Of a stretch of 64,000 bases of DNA, positions 1-8,779 are shown piece after piece. The position numbers and the translations under genes are program-made. The stretch comes from an uncultured Clostridia bacterium. Lineage in GTDB: Bacteria > Bacillota > Clostridia > Christensenellales > Borkfalkiaceae. The stretch lies in the NCBI GenBank assembly GCA_947625385.1, contig CANQOB010000007.1, forward strand, positions 1 through 64,000, written 5' to 3'. The notes under the pieces are model-generated. The model was given only the letters and a program-made list of their open reading frames with translations. It did no database searches and had not been told where the DNA came from. How positions within the stretch are numbered: position 1 is the stretch's first letter; the number at the start of each line of letters is the position of its first letter.

Positions 1-59
1 GTGCAGACGCCCGGAATATCTTTTTTATATGGGTTTTTCTTGCTCATAATTTTCCTCTC

Positions 60-344
60 TCAATGAAAATTCGGGTCGGGCGGGATATCGTGCCCTTCAT
101 AACGATCTCCTTTTCCGCTACTCCAATCCCACGGGTGATCATGAGGGAAAGGTGTGTTTGGTTTAGCAGAGTGAAAATAGTCACGATTGCGAATCGCTTT
201 TCCCTCGTGATCGTACCATCTGCTCTGTTTCTTTTTTCCGCCTACATATAAATCGTATCTTGAATTGGGCTTCCCCTTTTTATCCAGTCGATTGCCATCG
301 ACTCTCACATACGTTCCGCCGCTTGTTGCTCCTCCGCCTCCCAT
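60..344 (-). CDS. Small hypothetical protein with SRYDLYVGGKKKQSRWYDHEGKAIRNRDYFH...HDHPWDW motif, resembling orphan polymorphic-toxin C-terminal/RHS-like tails
   Basis: Start set at MGGGGATSGG, preceded by AAAGGAG ribosome-binding site on the minus strand; ORF track 60..371. Confidence 0.6.
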   Translation of the reverse strand: MGGGGATSGGTYVRVDGNRLDKKGKPNSRYDLYVGGKKKQSRWYDHEGKAIRNRDYFHSAKPNTPFPHDHPWDWSSGKGDRYEGHDIPPDPNFH

Positions 345-593
345 AAAATCTCCTTTGTTTTTGAATTTCAAATACGCGTACCGTATCGCAATTTAATTAT
401 ACCACAGGTTTTTTCGCGAGGAGCACGTTATGCGCAAGTTTTTTCGAAAAGAGAAACGGTTTTTCCACATTGCTCAAAAAATCCCTATCGAAGTCTCCCG
501 TCGGCGGGGAGCTTTTTTACCGTCGGGGAAGTCTGGGCTCCGAAAAAATTTCTCTGTTTTGAAAAATTTTTTTGCAAAGGTATAAAAAAACAG

Positions 594-622
594 TTTACAA
601 AAACATTAAATACAAATATAAT
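594..622 (+). promoter_or_regulatory. SigA-type promoter for the acidic zinc-ribbon/comF genes
   Basis: TTTACA (594-599), 17-nt spacer, TATAAT (617-622). Confidence 0.65.
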
Positions 623-666
623 TTATTAGCCGATAGGATAGGCGAACGATTCGGAGGGAAAAACGC

Positions 667-1155
667 ATGATACGTTACATCAAATGCCCGCGCTGCGAAC
701 TCAATTATATCGATCCCGAAAAACAGGAAGTTTGCGACGTGTGCCTCAAAGAACTCAAAGGAATTCCGAGCGATATGGACGAGATCGACGAAGAGGAGGA
801 CCTCGCCACCGAGCTCTGCCCCGTTTGCGGCGAGAATATGATGCGCCCCGGCGAAAAAATGTGCGAGGAATGCCGCAAAAAAGCGGAATACGAGGAGGAG
901 CCGGACGCCCTCGACGACGAGGACGACGCCGAATGGAGGGAATACCTCGACGACGACACGGATGCCGACCTCGACACGGAGATCGGAGAGATCGGCGAGA
1001 CGTTCGACGAGGAAGAGGAGCCCGACGAGGACGAGGAATACGAGGATGAGCCGGACGACGAGGACCTCGAATATGTCACGGGAGACGAGATCTATTCGCT
1101 CTCGGGCGAGGGAGACGACGAGGACGACGACGAGGATGACGACGAGGACTTCTGA
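667..1155 (+). CDS. Acidic double zinc-ribbon protein with Asp/Glu-rich tail
   Basis: CPRCxxNY...CDVC and CPVCGENM...CEEC motifs; DDEDDDEDDDEDF C-terminus. Confidence 0.7.
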   Translation: MIRYIKCPRCELNYIDPEKQEVCDVCLKELKGIPSDMDEIDEEEDLATELCPVCGENMMRPGEKMCEECRKKAEYEEEPDALDDEDDAEWREYLDDDTDADLDTEIGEIGETFDEEEEPDEDEEYEDEPDDEDLEYVTGDEIYSLSGEGDDEDDDEDDDEDF

Positions 1156-1161
1156 CGGTTT

Positions 1162-1186
1162 CCGCAGGCTTTGCCTGCGGATTTTT
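1162..1186 (+). terminator. Rho-independent terminator-like hairpin
   Basis: CCGCAGGC-TTT-GCCTGCGG followed by ATTTTT. Confidence 0.55.
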
Positions 1187-1206
1187 GCATCTTGCGGATT
1201 TTCGGT

Positions 1207-1944
1207 ATGAAAAAACTTTTTGCTTGGGTACGAAAAAAACTCGACCGGTACGACGACGGACACAACTTTACCTGCGACGTGTGCGGAAGGGAAGTGTTCG
1301 GCGGCGAACGCGTCTGCGCGGCGTGCATGGGCACGCTTCCGTTTTCGGGCAAGACGGTCTGTCCCTTTTGCGGGCGGCGGGTGAAGGAAGCGGGCGCCTG
1401 CCTCGAATGCAAGAAAAAGCCGCTCGGCGTGGAGAAAGCGCGCTCGGTATTCGTCCACGAAGGGGAAGCCGTGCGCCTCGTGCTGCGCTTCAAACGGGGC
1501 GAGAAATATCTCTGCCGCACGGCGGCGGAACTCGCGCTGCCGCTCCTTGCGGAGGAGTTCCCGGACATCGACCTCTTGACCTTTGTCCCCATGACGGAGA
1601 AGGCGGAGAAAAAACGGGGGTATAACCAATCCCGCCTGTTCGCCGAGGAGCTCTCGAAGCGGAGCGGGATCCCTCTTTGGTGCGGCGCAGTCAAACAGCG
1701 GGAGACGGGCGCGCAAAAAATGCTCGGGCGGGACGCGCGGGAGAAAAACCTCGAACGCTGTTTCCATGTGAACGACCGCAAAGGCTTGAAGGACAAGCGC
1801 GTGCTCATCGTGGACGACATCCTCACGACGGGTGCGACGGTCTCCGAACTTGCAAACACCTTCAAGCGCGCGGGCGCGGCAAAGACGTTTGCGCTCACGC
1901 TGACAAGCGTGGAAAATAAACATCCCTTCGGGAAAATTTCATAA
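1207..1944 (+). CDS. comF: ComF family phosphoribosyltransferase-like protein
   Basis: N-terminal CxxC zinc motifs, FVPMTEKAEKKRGYNQS, and PRPP motif VLIVDDILTTGAT. Confidence 0.85.
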   Translation: MKKLFAWVRKKLDRYDDGHNFTCDVCGREVFGGERVCAACMGTLPFSGKTVCPFCGRRVKEAGACLECKKKPLGVEKARSVFVHEGEAVRLVLRFKRGEKYLCRTAAELALPLLAEEFPDIDLLTFVPMTEKAEKKRGYNQSRLFAEELSKRSGIPLWCGAVKQRETGAQKMLGRDAREKNLERCFHVNDRKGLKDKRVLIVDDILTTGATVSELANTFKRAGAAKTFALTLTSVENKHPFGKIS

Positions 1945-2073
1945 CGACTCATAGTTGCATCCTGTTCCGAATAACATAGACCACAGGAGAGAAGTTTTCG
2001 ATGTTCTTTGTCAAAACCAGACAGGAACATCGTTTAATTTCATTCCGAATCGTGATAGGATTAGGTAACAAGG

Positions 2074-2844
2074 ATGAAATTTTTCGTATTCCGGATAAAG
2101 ACCGTCGCGTTGGCATTGGGGCTTACGGCTCTCGTCGCATCGAGCGCGGGTGTGGCGCATCTCGCGGGCGCGGCAGAGGTCTATTGGAGCGGCAGCCGCT
2201 CTCTTCCCGTCTATTGCGTGGAGCGGGAGGACAACAAGATCGCCCTCACCTTCGATTGCGCGTGGGGCGTGGACTACACGGACGAAATCCTCTCCTGCCT
2301 TGCGGAAGAAAAGGCGCACGTCACCTTTTTCGCCGTGCAGTTCTGGGTGGAAAAGTATCCGGAATACGTCAAAAAGATCGCGGACGCAGGGCATGAGATC
2401 GGCACGCACAGCGCGACGCATTCCTATATGTCGCGGCTCTCGGAGGAGGAGATCAGAAAGGAGCTCGCAAGCTCTTCCGAGGCGATCTCGGCGGCTTGCG
2501 GCAAGACGGTCGATCTGTTCCGCGCGCCGTACGGCGATTACGACGATCTGCTCATCGACACATCCAACGCGATGGGGCTGCTCCCCGTGCAGTGGGATGT
2601 GGATTCTTTGGACTGGAAAGACCTCTCCGCATCCGATATTGCGGCAAGAATCGTGGAGCGCACCAAGAGCGGCTCCATCATCCTGATGCACAACAACGGG
2701 CTGCATACGGCGGAGGCGCTCCCCATCATCCTGTCCACGCTCCGCGCAAAGGGATTCGAATTTGTCCCCGTGGGGGAACTCGTCTACCGCGAGAACTACA
2801 CCATCGACCCGACGGGAAAGCAGATCCCGAAAAACGCGGCATGA
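2074..2844 (+). CDS. Polysaccharide deacetylase (NodB domain, PdaB-like)
   Basis: IALTFDCAWGVDYTDEIL, GHEIGTHSATHSYMSRLS, LFRAPYGDYDD. Confidence 0.85.
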   Translation: MKFFVFRIKTVALALGLTALVASSAGVAHLAGAAEVYWSGSRSLPVYCVEREDNKIALTFDCAWGVDYTDEILSCLAEEKAHVTFFAVQFWVEKYPEYVKKIADAGHEIGTHSATHSYMSRLSEEEIRKELASSSEAISAACGKTVDLFRAPYGDYDDLLIDTSNAMGLLPVQWDVDSLDWKDLSASDIAARIVERTKSGSIILMHNNGLHTAEALPIILSTLRAKGFEFVPVGELVYRENYTIDPTGKQIPKNAA

Positions 2845-2907
2845 CCGCACGCCCCAAGCGGGCGCCCCAACGAAGTCCTGTTTCGGAAATACTCGGAGGT
2901 ACTGTTT

Positions 2908-3594
2908 ATGGATTACAACCCGGAGAAAAACAACAAAGTCTACATTTACGGAGAAATCGTGTCGGAGGCGACGTTCTCGCACGAGGTGTACGGAGAAGGT
3001 TTTTACGAATTTTACGTCAAAGTCATGCGCCTTTCGGGGCAGGCGGATATCCTTCCCGTGACCGTCTCGGAACGGCTCATCCGGGGCAACGACCTCAAAG
3101 TCGGGAGCATGCTCTCGGCGGCGGGGCAGTTTCGCAGCTACAATAAGCTCGAGGGCGGACGGTCGCGGCTCATGCTCACCGTGTTCGTGCGCGAGCTCGT
3201 CCCCGCAGGCGAGGGGAAGAACCCCAACGGAATCGTCCTCTCGGGGTATATCTGCAAGCCGCCCATCTACCGCACCACGCCCTTCAACCGCGAGATCGCA
3301 GACCTTCTTCTCGCCGTCAACCGTGCGTACAATAAGTCGGACTACATCCCCTGTATCGCATGGGGCAGGAACGCCCGCTTCGTGCAGAATTTGAAGGTGG
3401 GGGACCGCGTCGCGCTCTCCGGAAGGATTCAGAGCAGGGAGTACACCAAGCGGCTCACGGAGACGGAGGCGGTGACCATGACCGCGTACGAGGTCTCCAT
3501 TTCCAAACTTGCCGCCTTCGACGAGGGAGAAAATTTCGACCTTGACGGCGAGTTCGATCTCTATGCGATGCCGGGCGGCGGCGCCGCTTCCTGA
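2908..3594 (+). CDS. OB-fold/single-stranded DNA-binding-like protein
   Basis: VYIYGEIVSEATFSHEVYGEGFYEFYVKVMRLS and a second OB-like half (IVLSGYICKPPIYRTTPFNREIADLLLAVNRAY). Confidence 0.6.
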   Translation: MDYNPEKNNKVYIYGEIVSEATFSHEVYGEGFYEFYVKVMRLSGQADILPVTVSERLIRGNDLKVGSMLSAAGQFRSYNKLEGGRSRLMLTVFVRELVPAGEGKNPNGIVLSGYICKPPIYRTTPFNREIADLLLAVNRAYNKSDYIPCIAWGRNARFVQNLKVGDRVALSGRIQSREYTKRLTETEAVTMTAYEVSISKLAAFDEGENFDLDGEFDLYAMPGGGAAS

Positions 3595-3627
3595 CGGGCA
3601 TTCCAGGACACCGGACGATAAAAATCG

Positions 3628-3653
3628 CCCCCGCTCTCTCCCGAGAGCGGGGG
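3628..3653. terminator. Perfect 11-bp hairpin
   Basis: CCCCCGCTCTC-TCCC-GAGAGCGGGGG. Confidence 0.55.
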
Positions 3654-3822
3654 CATGTCGCTTTGTTTTAAGCGTAATATCGCTCTGTTTTCCAAGGAGC
3701 GCCAATACGCCGTCGCGGTCAATTTTACAGGCTCACTTACAGGAACATTTACGGGCTCACAAAATGCGGTTGTCGCGGAATACCCGCATCAGTCCTCTCC
3801 CGAGAGCGGGGGCATGTCGCTT

Positions 3823-6060
3823 TCAATTCTTTTTCCATTCGACGGCTTCGCCCGTCTCCTCGTCGTAGTGCCACCAGTAGTCCCATTCCGTCCACTGCTC
3901 TTCGCTCGGCTCCCCGTCGGAGAAGTAGTACCGCGTCGCATCGGCAAGAGAGGAATTAAAAGAACCAATTTCGATTGTGTTCCAATCCTCTTTCGTCCCG
4001 CCATAATATACTTTTTCCAGCGAATTGCAATTATAGAACGCCTCTTCTTCGATCGAGGTCACGCTATTGGGGATGATGATGCTTTCCAACGAACTGCAAT
4101 GCCAGAATGTCATATATCTGATTGAGGTCACGCCCACGGGAATGGTTACGCATTCCAGCGAGCTGCAATCCTCGAACGCCCACGCTCCGATCGAGGTCAC
4201 ACTCGCAGGAATGGTAATGCTCGTCAGCGAACTGCAACTCTGAAACGCCCAATCTCCGATAGAGGTCACGCTTTCGGAAATGATGATGCTTTCCAGCGAA
4301 CTGCAATACCCGAACGCCCCATCTCCGATGGAGATCAGTTGGCTGTCTCCTTCGAACGTTACGCTTTCCAGTGAACTGCAATCCTCGAACGCATCATATC
4401 CAATTTCGGTCACGCTCGCAGGAATCGTGATGCTTGTCAGCGAACTGCATTCCTGGAACGCACTCGCTCCAATCGAGGTCACGCCCTCGGGAATGGTTAC
4501 GCTTTCCAGCGAACTGCAACAGTAGAACGCAGCATATCCAATTTCGGTCACGCTACCGTCATTGGGAATAACGCTGTTTTGGCAACCCAAGATCAAGGTT
4601 TTGCTTCCCGTTTCAATTAAACAATTTCCGTTGCTGTGATAGACGGGATTTCCTTGTGCAACTTCTATTTTTTCCAGCGAATTGCAATTATAGAACGCCT
4701 CTTCTTCGATCGAGGTCACGCTATTGGGGATGATGATGCTTTTCAACGAACTGCAATGCCAGAATGTCATATATCTGATTGAGGTCACGCCCACGGGAAT
4801 GGTTACGCATTCCAGCGAACTGCAATTCACGAACGTATACCATCCAATTTCGGTCACGCCCACGGGAATGGTTACGCGTTCCAGCGAACTGCAATTCGCG
4901 AACGCGTAATCGGCAATCAACTTTGTACCTTTTCTGATGTCGCAGGCACCAGAAATCGTTTCCCTTGCACTAATCAAATAGTCACCGACATAGAGAATAT
5001 CATTTATCCAATTCGCATTATTCTCATAATAAGCTGTGCCATAGAACGCCCTCTCTCCGATTTCTGTCACGCTCGCGGGAATGGTGATGCTTTCCAGCGA
5101 ACTGCAACCGGAGAACGCAGCCTTTCCAATCCAGGTCAGTTGGCTGTCTCCTTCGAACGTTACGCTTTCCATTGAACTGCAACCAGAGAACGCAGCATAT
5201 CCGATTTCTGTCACGCTCGCGGGAATAGTGATGCTTTCCAGCGAACTGCAACCAAGGAACGCATCTTCTTCGATTGTGGTCAGTTTGCTGTTTCCTTCAA
5301 ATGTCACGCTTTTCAACGAGATACAATTTTGAAACGCGCTTGTATTGTAACCTCCTGAGATTTCAGTTACGCTCGCGGGAATGGTGATGCTTTCCAGCGA
5401 ACCACAACCCTTGAACGCACTTTTTCCTATTTCAGCTACGGGCCGCCCTTTATATTCGTTCGGAATTACGATTTCCGCGTCGGAGCAGTCGCTGTCAAGC
5501 CCTATTACAATATAGTAATCGTAAGAATGGTAATTGTAATCCCGCGTATATTGAACATGCAAAGCGTCGGTATATTCGATAGGCTCTTCGGTATAGCCGC
5601 AACGGGAACAGACTATATATGCGGACCAACCGCACTCCGAACAGGTCGCATTTTTTGCGGGAATCTGCACCATTTCATGCCCGAGCTTTTGCTCTACAAT
5701 AACGTTATCGAGCTGTATTTCGCCGTCCTCATCTTCGAAATTCAGCCCGCAGCGATTGCAATGCCAATGATAGATGACGCCGTCCTCGGTGCAGGTCGCC
5801 TCGCCCGCTTGAACTTCTTGCATATCATGACCGAACTTTGAGCCCTTTTTGACGCGCGTTTCGCCCGTCGTACCGCATTCGGCGCAATACGCAGTCTCCG
5901 TGCCGTCTGCGATGCAAGAAGCATCATGGTTGTAATAGTATTCATAATGATGTTCGTGACCGAAACCGCCCGGACCGAAAAAGCTGCAAGCCGAAAGGGC
6001 GAGGCACAGACAAAGTGTCCCCGTGAGGGCGAGCAAAATGAGCCAAAACTTCCTTTTCAT
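3823..6060 (-). CDS. BspA-type leucine-rich-repeat (LRR_5) surface lipoprotein
   Basis: MKRKFWLILLALTGTLCLCLALSAC lipobox; repeated SLESITIPASVTEIGxxAFxGCS units; ribosome-binding site AGGAGGTTCTAT. Confidence 0.9.
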   Translation of the reverse strand: MKRKFWLILLALTGTLCLCLALSACSFFGPGGFGHEHHYEYYYNHDASCIADGTETAYCAECGTTGETRVKKGSKFGHDMQEVQAGEATCTEDGVIYHWHCNRCGLNFEDEDGEIQLDNVIVEQKLGHEMVQIPAKNATCSECGWSAYIVCSRCGYTEEPIEYTDALHVQYTRDYNYHSYDYYIVIGLDSDCSDAEIVIPNEYKGRPVAEIGKSAFKGCGSLESITIPASVTEISGGYNTSAFQNCISLKSVTFEGNSKLTTIEEDAFLGCSSLESITIPASVTEIGYAAFSGCSSMESVTFEGDSQLTWIGKAAFSGCSSLESITIPASVTEIGERAFYGTAYYENNANWINDILYVGDYLISARETISGACDIRKGTKLIADYAFANCSSLERVTIPVGVTEIGWYTFVNCSSLECVTIPVGVTSIRYMTFWHCSSLKSIIIPNSVTSIEEEAFYNCNSLEKIEVAQGNPVYHSNGNCLIETGSKTLILGCQNSVIPNDGSVTEIGYAAFYCCSSLESVTIPEGVTSIGASAFQECSSLTSITIPASVTEIGYDAFEDCSSLESVTFEGDSQLISIGDGAFGYCSSLESIIISESVTSIGDWAFQSCSSLTSITIPASVTSIGAWAFEDCSSLECVTIPVGVTSIRYMTFWHCSSLESIIIPNSVTSIEEEAFYNCNSLEKVYYGGTKEDWNTIEIGSFNSSLADATRYYFSDGEPSEEQWTEWDYWWHYDEETGEAVEWKKN
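4013..4821. repeat. Two ~150-bp nearly identical direct repeats inside the LRR gene (about 4013-4163 and 4671-4821)
   Basis: Shared CCAGCGAATTGCAATTATAGAACGCCTCTTCTTCGATCGAGGTCACGCTATTGGGGATGATGATGCTTT... Confidence 0.85.
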
Positions 6061-6146
6061 ATAGAACCTCCAAAAAGTATTTGCGGGCAAAAAATAAGGA
6101 CGCTCCCAATTCAGGGAACGCCCGCTTCGAGTATCCCCGAATTGTC

Positions 6147-6231
6147 TGCGTCACAATTTCCTACATGCGGAAAAAAAGGATACACCGATGCCGCTGTATC
6201 GTCACATGTAGGAAATTGAAATTATGACGCA
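6147..6231. repeat. Long imperfect inverted repeat with nested hairpin
   Basis: TGCGTCACAATTTCCTACATG ... CATGTAGGAAATTGAAATTATGACGCA; inner GATACA/TGTATC stem. Confidence 0.75.
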
Positions 6232-6315
6232 GTCCTATTCTACCATACCGCAAAGGAAAATGCAATGATTTCCGTGGAAATTTTGCGAAATCTTGCGGGT
6301 CGGGGAGCCCTGCGC

Positions 6316-6344
6316 TTGACAAAATGCCGCGGTTCGGGTATGAT
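6316..6344 (+). promoter_or_regulatory. SigA promoter, predicted leaderless
   Basis: TTGACA, 17-nt spacer, TATGAT; predicted +1 coincides with ATG at 6351. Confidence 0.65.
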
Positions 6345-6350
6345 AATCCT

Positions 6351-7028
6351 ATGCAACAGACGCATTCCTTTTCGCTCGGCGCCGGAAAACGCTACCGCGC
6401 CGCCATATTCGATTTCGACGGCGTCATTCTCGACACGGAGCGCTATCATTTTGCGGCATGGAACGCCGCCGGCGCGCTGTTCGGGCTCGCCTTTTCCGAA
6501 GAGGAATATCTGCCCTTGAAGAGCACGGGCAGACCCTACATCGCCTCCGTATTCGAAAAGAAGCTGGGGCGAAGGTTCACCGAAGAGGAAAAGCGGATTT
6601 TGTTTTCGGAGAAACAGGCGTATTTCGAGGAGGCGATCTCCTCCCTCGGGGAGAAGGACCTCATCGCGGGCGCCGTGCCCTTTCTCCAAGCGCTCCAAGA
6701 GCGGGGCGTTCCCGCGGCGGTGGCGTCCTCGGGGACGCTGTGCGCGCGCCTCGTGGAGAGATTCGGGCTCACGCCGTATTTCGTCGCCGTCATCGGTCCC
6801 GAAGAGGGTCTGCCCAAAAAGCCCGCGCCCGACGTCTTTCTGCTTGCGGCAGAGCGGCTCTCGGCTCGCCCTTCGCAGTGCCTCGTGTTCGAGGATTCCT
6901 CGGCGGGCATGCGCGCCGCGCGGGCGGCGGGGATGGACTACGTTGCGATCGGCAGCGGAGAGGGGAGCTTGTTCGACGCTCCCGACTTTTGCACGGTCCT
7001 GGGGCGTCTTGTCTGCGGCGAAACATAA
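6351..7028 (+). CDS. HAD superfamily hydrolase, beta-phosphoglucomutase-like
   Basis: AAIFDFDGVILDTERYH, VASSGT, KPAPDVFLLAAE, CLVFEDSSAGMRAARAAGM. Confidence 0.85.
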   Translation: MQQTHSFSLGAGKRYRAAIFDFDGVILDTERYHFAAWNAAGALFGLAFSEEEYLPLKSTGRPYIASVFEKKLGRRFTEEEKRILFSEKQAYFEEAISSLGEKDLIAGAVPFLQALQERGVPAAVASSGTLCARLVERFGLTPYFVAVIGPEEGLPKKPAPDVFLLAAERLSARPSQCLVFEDSSAGMRAARAAGMDYVAIGSGEGSLFDAPDFCTVLGRLVCGET

Positions 7029-7077
7029 AAAATCGGCGCCGCCGAGAAAAATTCTTGCGTTATTTTTGCAAATAGGG

Positions 7078-7106
7078 TTGACAACTTCTTCAACTTGTAG
7101 TATTCT
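7078..7106 (+). promoter_or_regulatory. SigA promoter
   Basis: TTGACA, ~17-nt spacer, TATTCT. Confidence 0.6.
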
Positions 7107-7154
7107 ATAAATGATAGTATCGATATACGGAACAGTGTATCGTGGAGGGTGAAA

Positions 7155-7997
7155 ATGGCAAATATCTGTCGGTATTGTAAGAACAAACTTCCCGATGGCG
7201 CAAAGCGTTGCCCTACTTGCGGGAGAGCGGTCGTCAACACATGTACATACTGCGGTACGCGCATTTACAGCGACGAAAAATACTGCCCCGGCTGCGGCGC
7301 GCCTGTGCTTGTGAATTGCCCCAACTGCGGGGAGAAAATTTACAGCGGCGAACGCTTCTGCCCCTATTGCGGGTCGAAGAACGAGAGACCGCACGAAGCG
7401 GGGACCAATCCGCCCGCTCCGCAGGTCAATATGCCCTATCCGCTTCCCGTCGTCCCTCCGATGCCGCCGATGCCGCCGATGGGCTTCGGTATGCCCGGCA
7501 TGCCGCCCATGTTCGGCGGGGCTCCCATCATGCTGCCGCCGATCTCGCTTGCGCCCGCGCCTGCACCTGCTGTGCCTGCGCCCGCACCCGAGAATTTCCC
7601 CGCGCAGACTGCGGAACCCGCGCAGGACGAAAAGCCCGAGCGTTTGCTCCGCACCCGTCCCGCACCCGACGACGGCGAGCCCGAACAGCAGGTCGTCCAT
7701 GAGGGCGTGCGCACGGGCAGCGTAGGGCTCCTTCTCGCGCTGTTCTCGCTGTTTTTCTTCTTCCCCACGGTCATCATGCCCGTCATCAGCCTCATCGTGA
7801 GCGCGGTGGGCATCCGCGTGGACAAGAAGCGCGGCCGCGGCATCGCGCCCGGGGTGATCGGTCTCATCATCAGCATCTTCATCCTGCTTGCGCTCATCGC
7901 GCTCGTCGTTTGGGGGCTGTTCTTCGGCGGATGGAACTTCCTCGTCGACAACTTCTTCACAAAGTACGTTCCCGGCGTCGCATGGCCGAAGCTGTAA
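7155..7997 (+). CDS. Multi-zinc-ribbon membrane protein with Pro/Met-rich linker
   Basis: Three CxxC-x-CxxC ribbons; hydrophobic C-terminal segments (VGLLLALFSLFFFFPTVIMPVISLIV). Confidence 0.75.
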   Translation: MANICRYCKNKLPDGAKRCPTCGRAVVNTCTYCGTRIYSDEKYCPGCGAPVLVNCPNCGEKIYSGERFCPYCGSKNERPHEAGTNPPAPQVNMPYPLPVVPPMPPMPPMGFGMPGMPPMFGGAPIMLPPISLAPAPAPAVPAPAPENFPAQTAEPAQDEKPERLLRTRPAPDDGEPEQQVVHEGVRTGSVGLLLALFSLFFFFPTVIMPVISLIVSAVGIRVDKKRGRGIAPGVIGLIISIFILLALIALVVWGLFFGGWNFLVDNFFTKYVPGVAWPKL

Positions 7998-8012
7998 TGA
8001 CATACGTTGATA

Positions 8013-8038
8013 AAAACGGGCGTTTCGCCCGTTTTTTG
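8013..8038 (+). terminator. Rho-independent terminator
   Basis: AAAACGGGCG-TTT-CGCCCGTTTTTTG. Confidence 0.7.
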
Positions 8039-8112
8039 TTTGACCGCGCCGCGTTTGCTTGACACGTCCGCGGGGAAATAGTAAAATAGTGAAAAACCGA
8101 AAGGAGAAGATC

Positions 8113-8661
8113 ATGAAAAAAACAGCGATTTTGGTAGTGGATATGCTCAACGATTTCGTGACGGGAGCATTGAAGTGCGACAGGGGACTTGCGATCGTCC
8201 CCAAGACGGCGGAACTGCTCCGCGGCGCGCGCAGGGCGGGGGTGCCCGTCATCTTTTGCAACGACGCCCACATCAAGGGCATCGACCATGAGCTCGAACT
8301 GTGGGGAGACCATGCGATCGCGGGCACAAAGGGCGCGGAAGTCATTCCCGAACTCGAACTCTGCGAGAAAGATTACGTCGTCCCCAAGCGCAGATATTCG
8401 GGATTTTTCCATACCGACCTCGACCTGCTGCTCAAAGAGCTCGGCGTGGACACCGTCATCATGACCGGTCTGCACGCGCACATGTGCGTGCGCCATACCT
8501 CTGCGGACGCGTACCAGCTCGGGTACCGCGTCATCGCCGCCGTCGACGCGATGGATTCCTTCACCAAGGAGGACTATGAGTACGGCATCAAGTATTTGAA
8601 AGATACCTACGGTGCGGAGCTTGTGACGGTGGACGAGCTGCTCGCCCGCTTCGGAGAATAA
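8113..8661 (+). CDS. Isochorismatase-family cysteine hydrolase (nicotinamidase-like)
   Basis: TAILVVDMLNDFVTGALKC, KRRYSGFFHTDLDLLLKELGVDTVIMTGLHAHMCVRHTSADAYQLGY. Confidence 0.85.
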   Translation: MKKTAILVVDMLNDFVTGALKCDRGLAIVPKTAELLRGARRAGVPVIFCNDAHIKGIDHELELWGDHAIAGTKGAEVIPELELCEKDYVVPKRRYSGFFHTDLDLLLKELGVDTVIMTGLHAHMCVRHTSADAYQLGYRVIAAVDAMDSFTKEDYEYGIKYLKDTYGAELVTVDELLARFGE

Positions 8662-8687
8662 TTCTTTGAAAAAATAGATTAAATCTA

Positions 8688-8716
8688 TTGACAATCATGA
8701 GGAGATACGGTATAAT
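8688..8716 (+). promoter_or_regulatory. SigA promoter
   Basis: TTGACA (8688-8693), 17-nt spacer, TATAAT (8711-8716). Confidence 0.75.
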
Positions 8717-8779
8717 CTGTAATGTACTCTGCATAGAGTAATAACAAAAACGCCGTGATCGGCAAAAAGGAGAAATGGT

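Noticed and set aside
705-1079. Serine-rich minus-strand ORF
   Set aside because: Antisense translation of the Asp/Glu-rich zinc-ribbon gene.
2011-3705. 564-aa minus-strand ORF
   Set aside because: Lies opposite the deacetylase and OB-fold genes, both with good ribosome-binding sites and recognisable motifs.
3823-6060. CRISPR-like repeated pattern
   Set aside because: Repeats are in-frame LRR codons with no constant spacer architecture; no cas genes seen. No CRISPR array found in the window.
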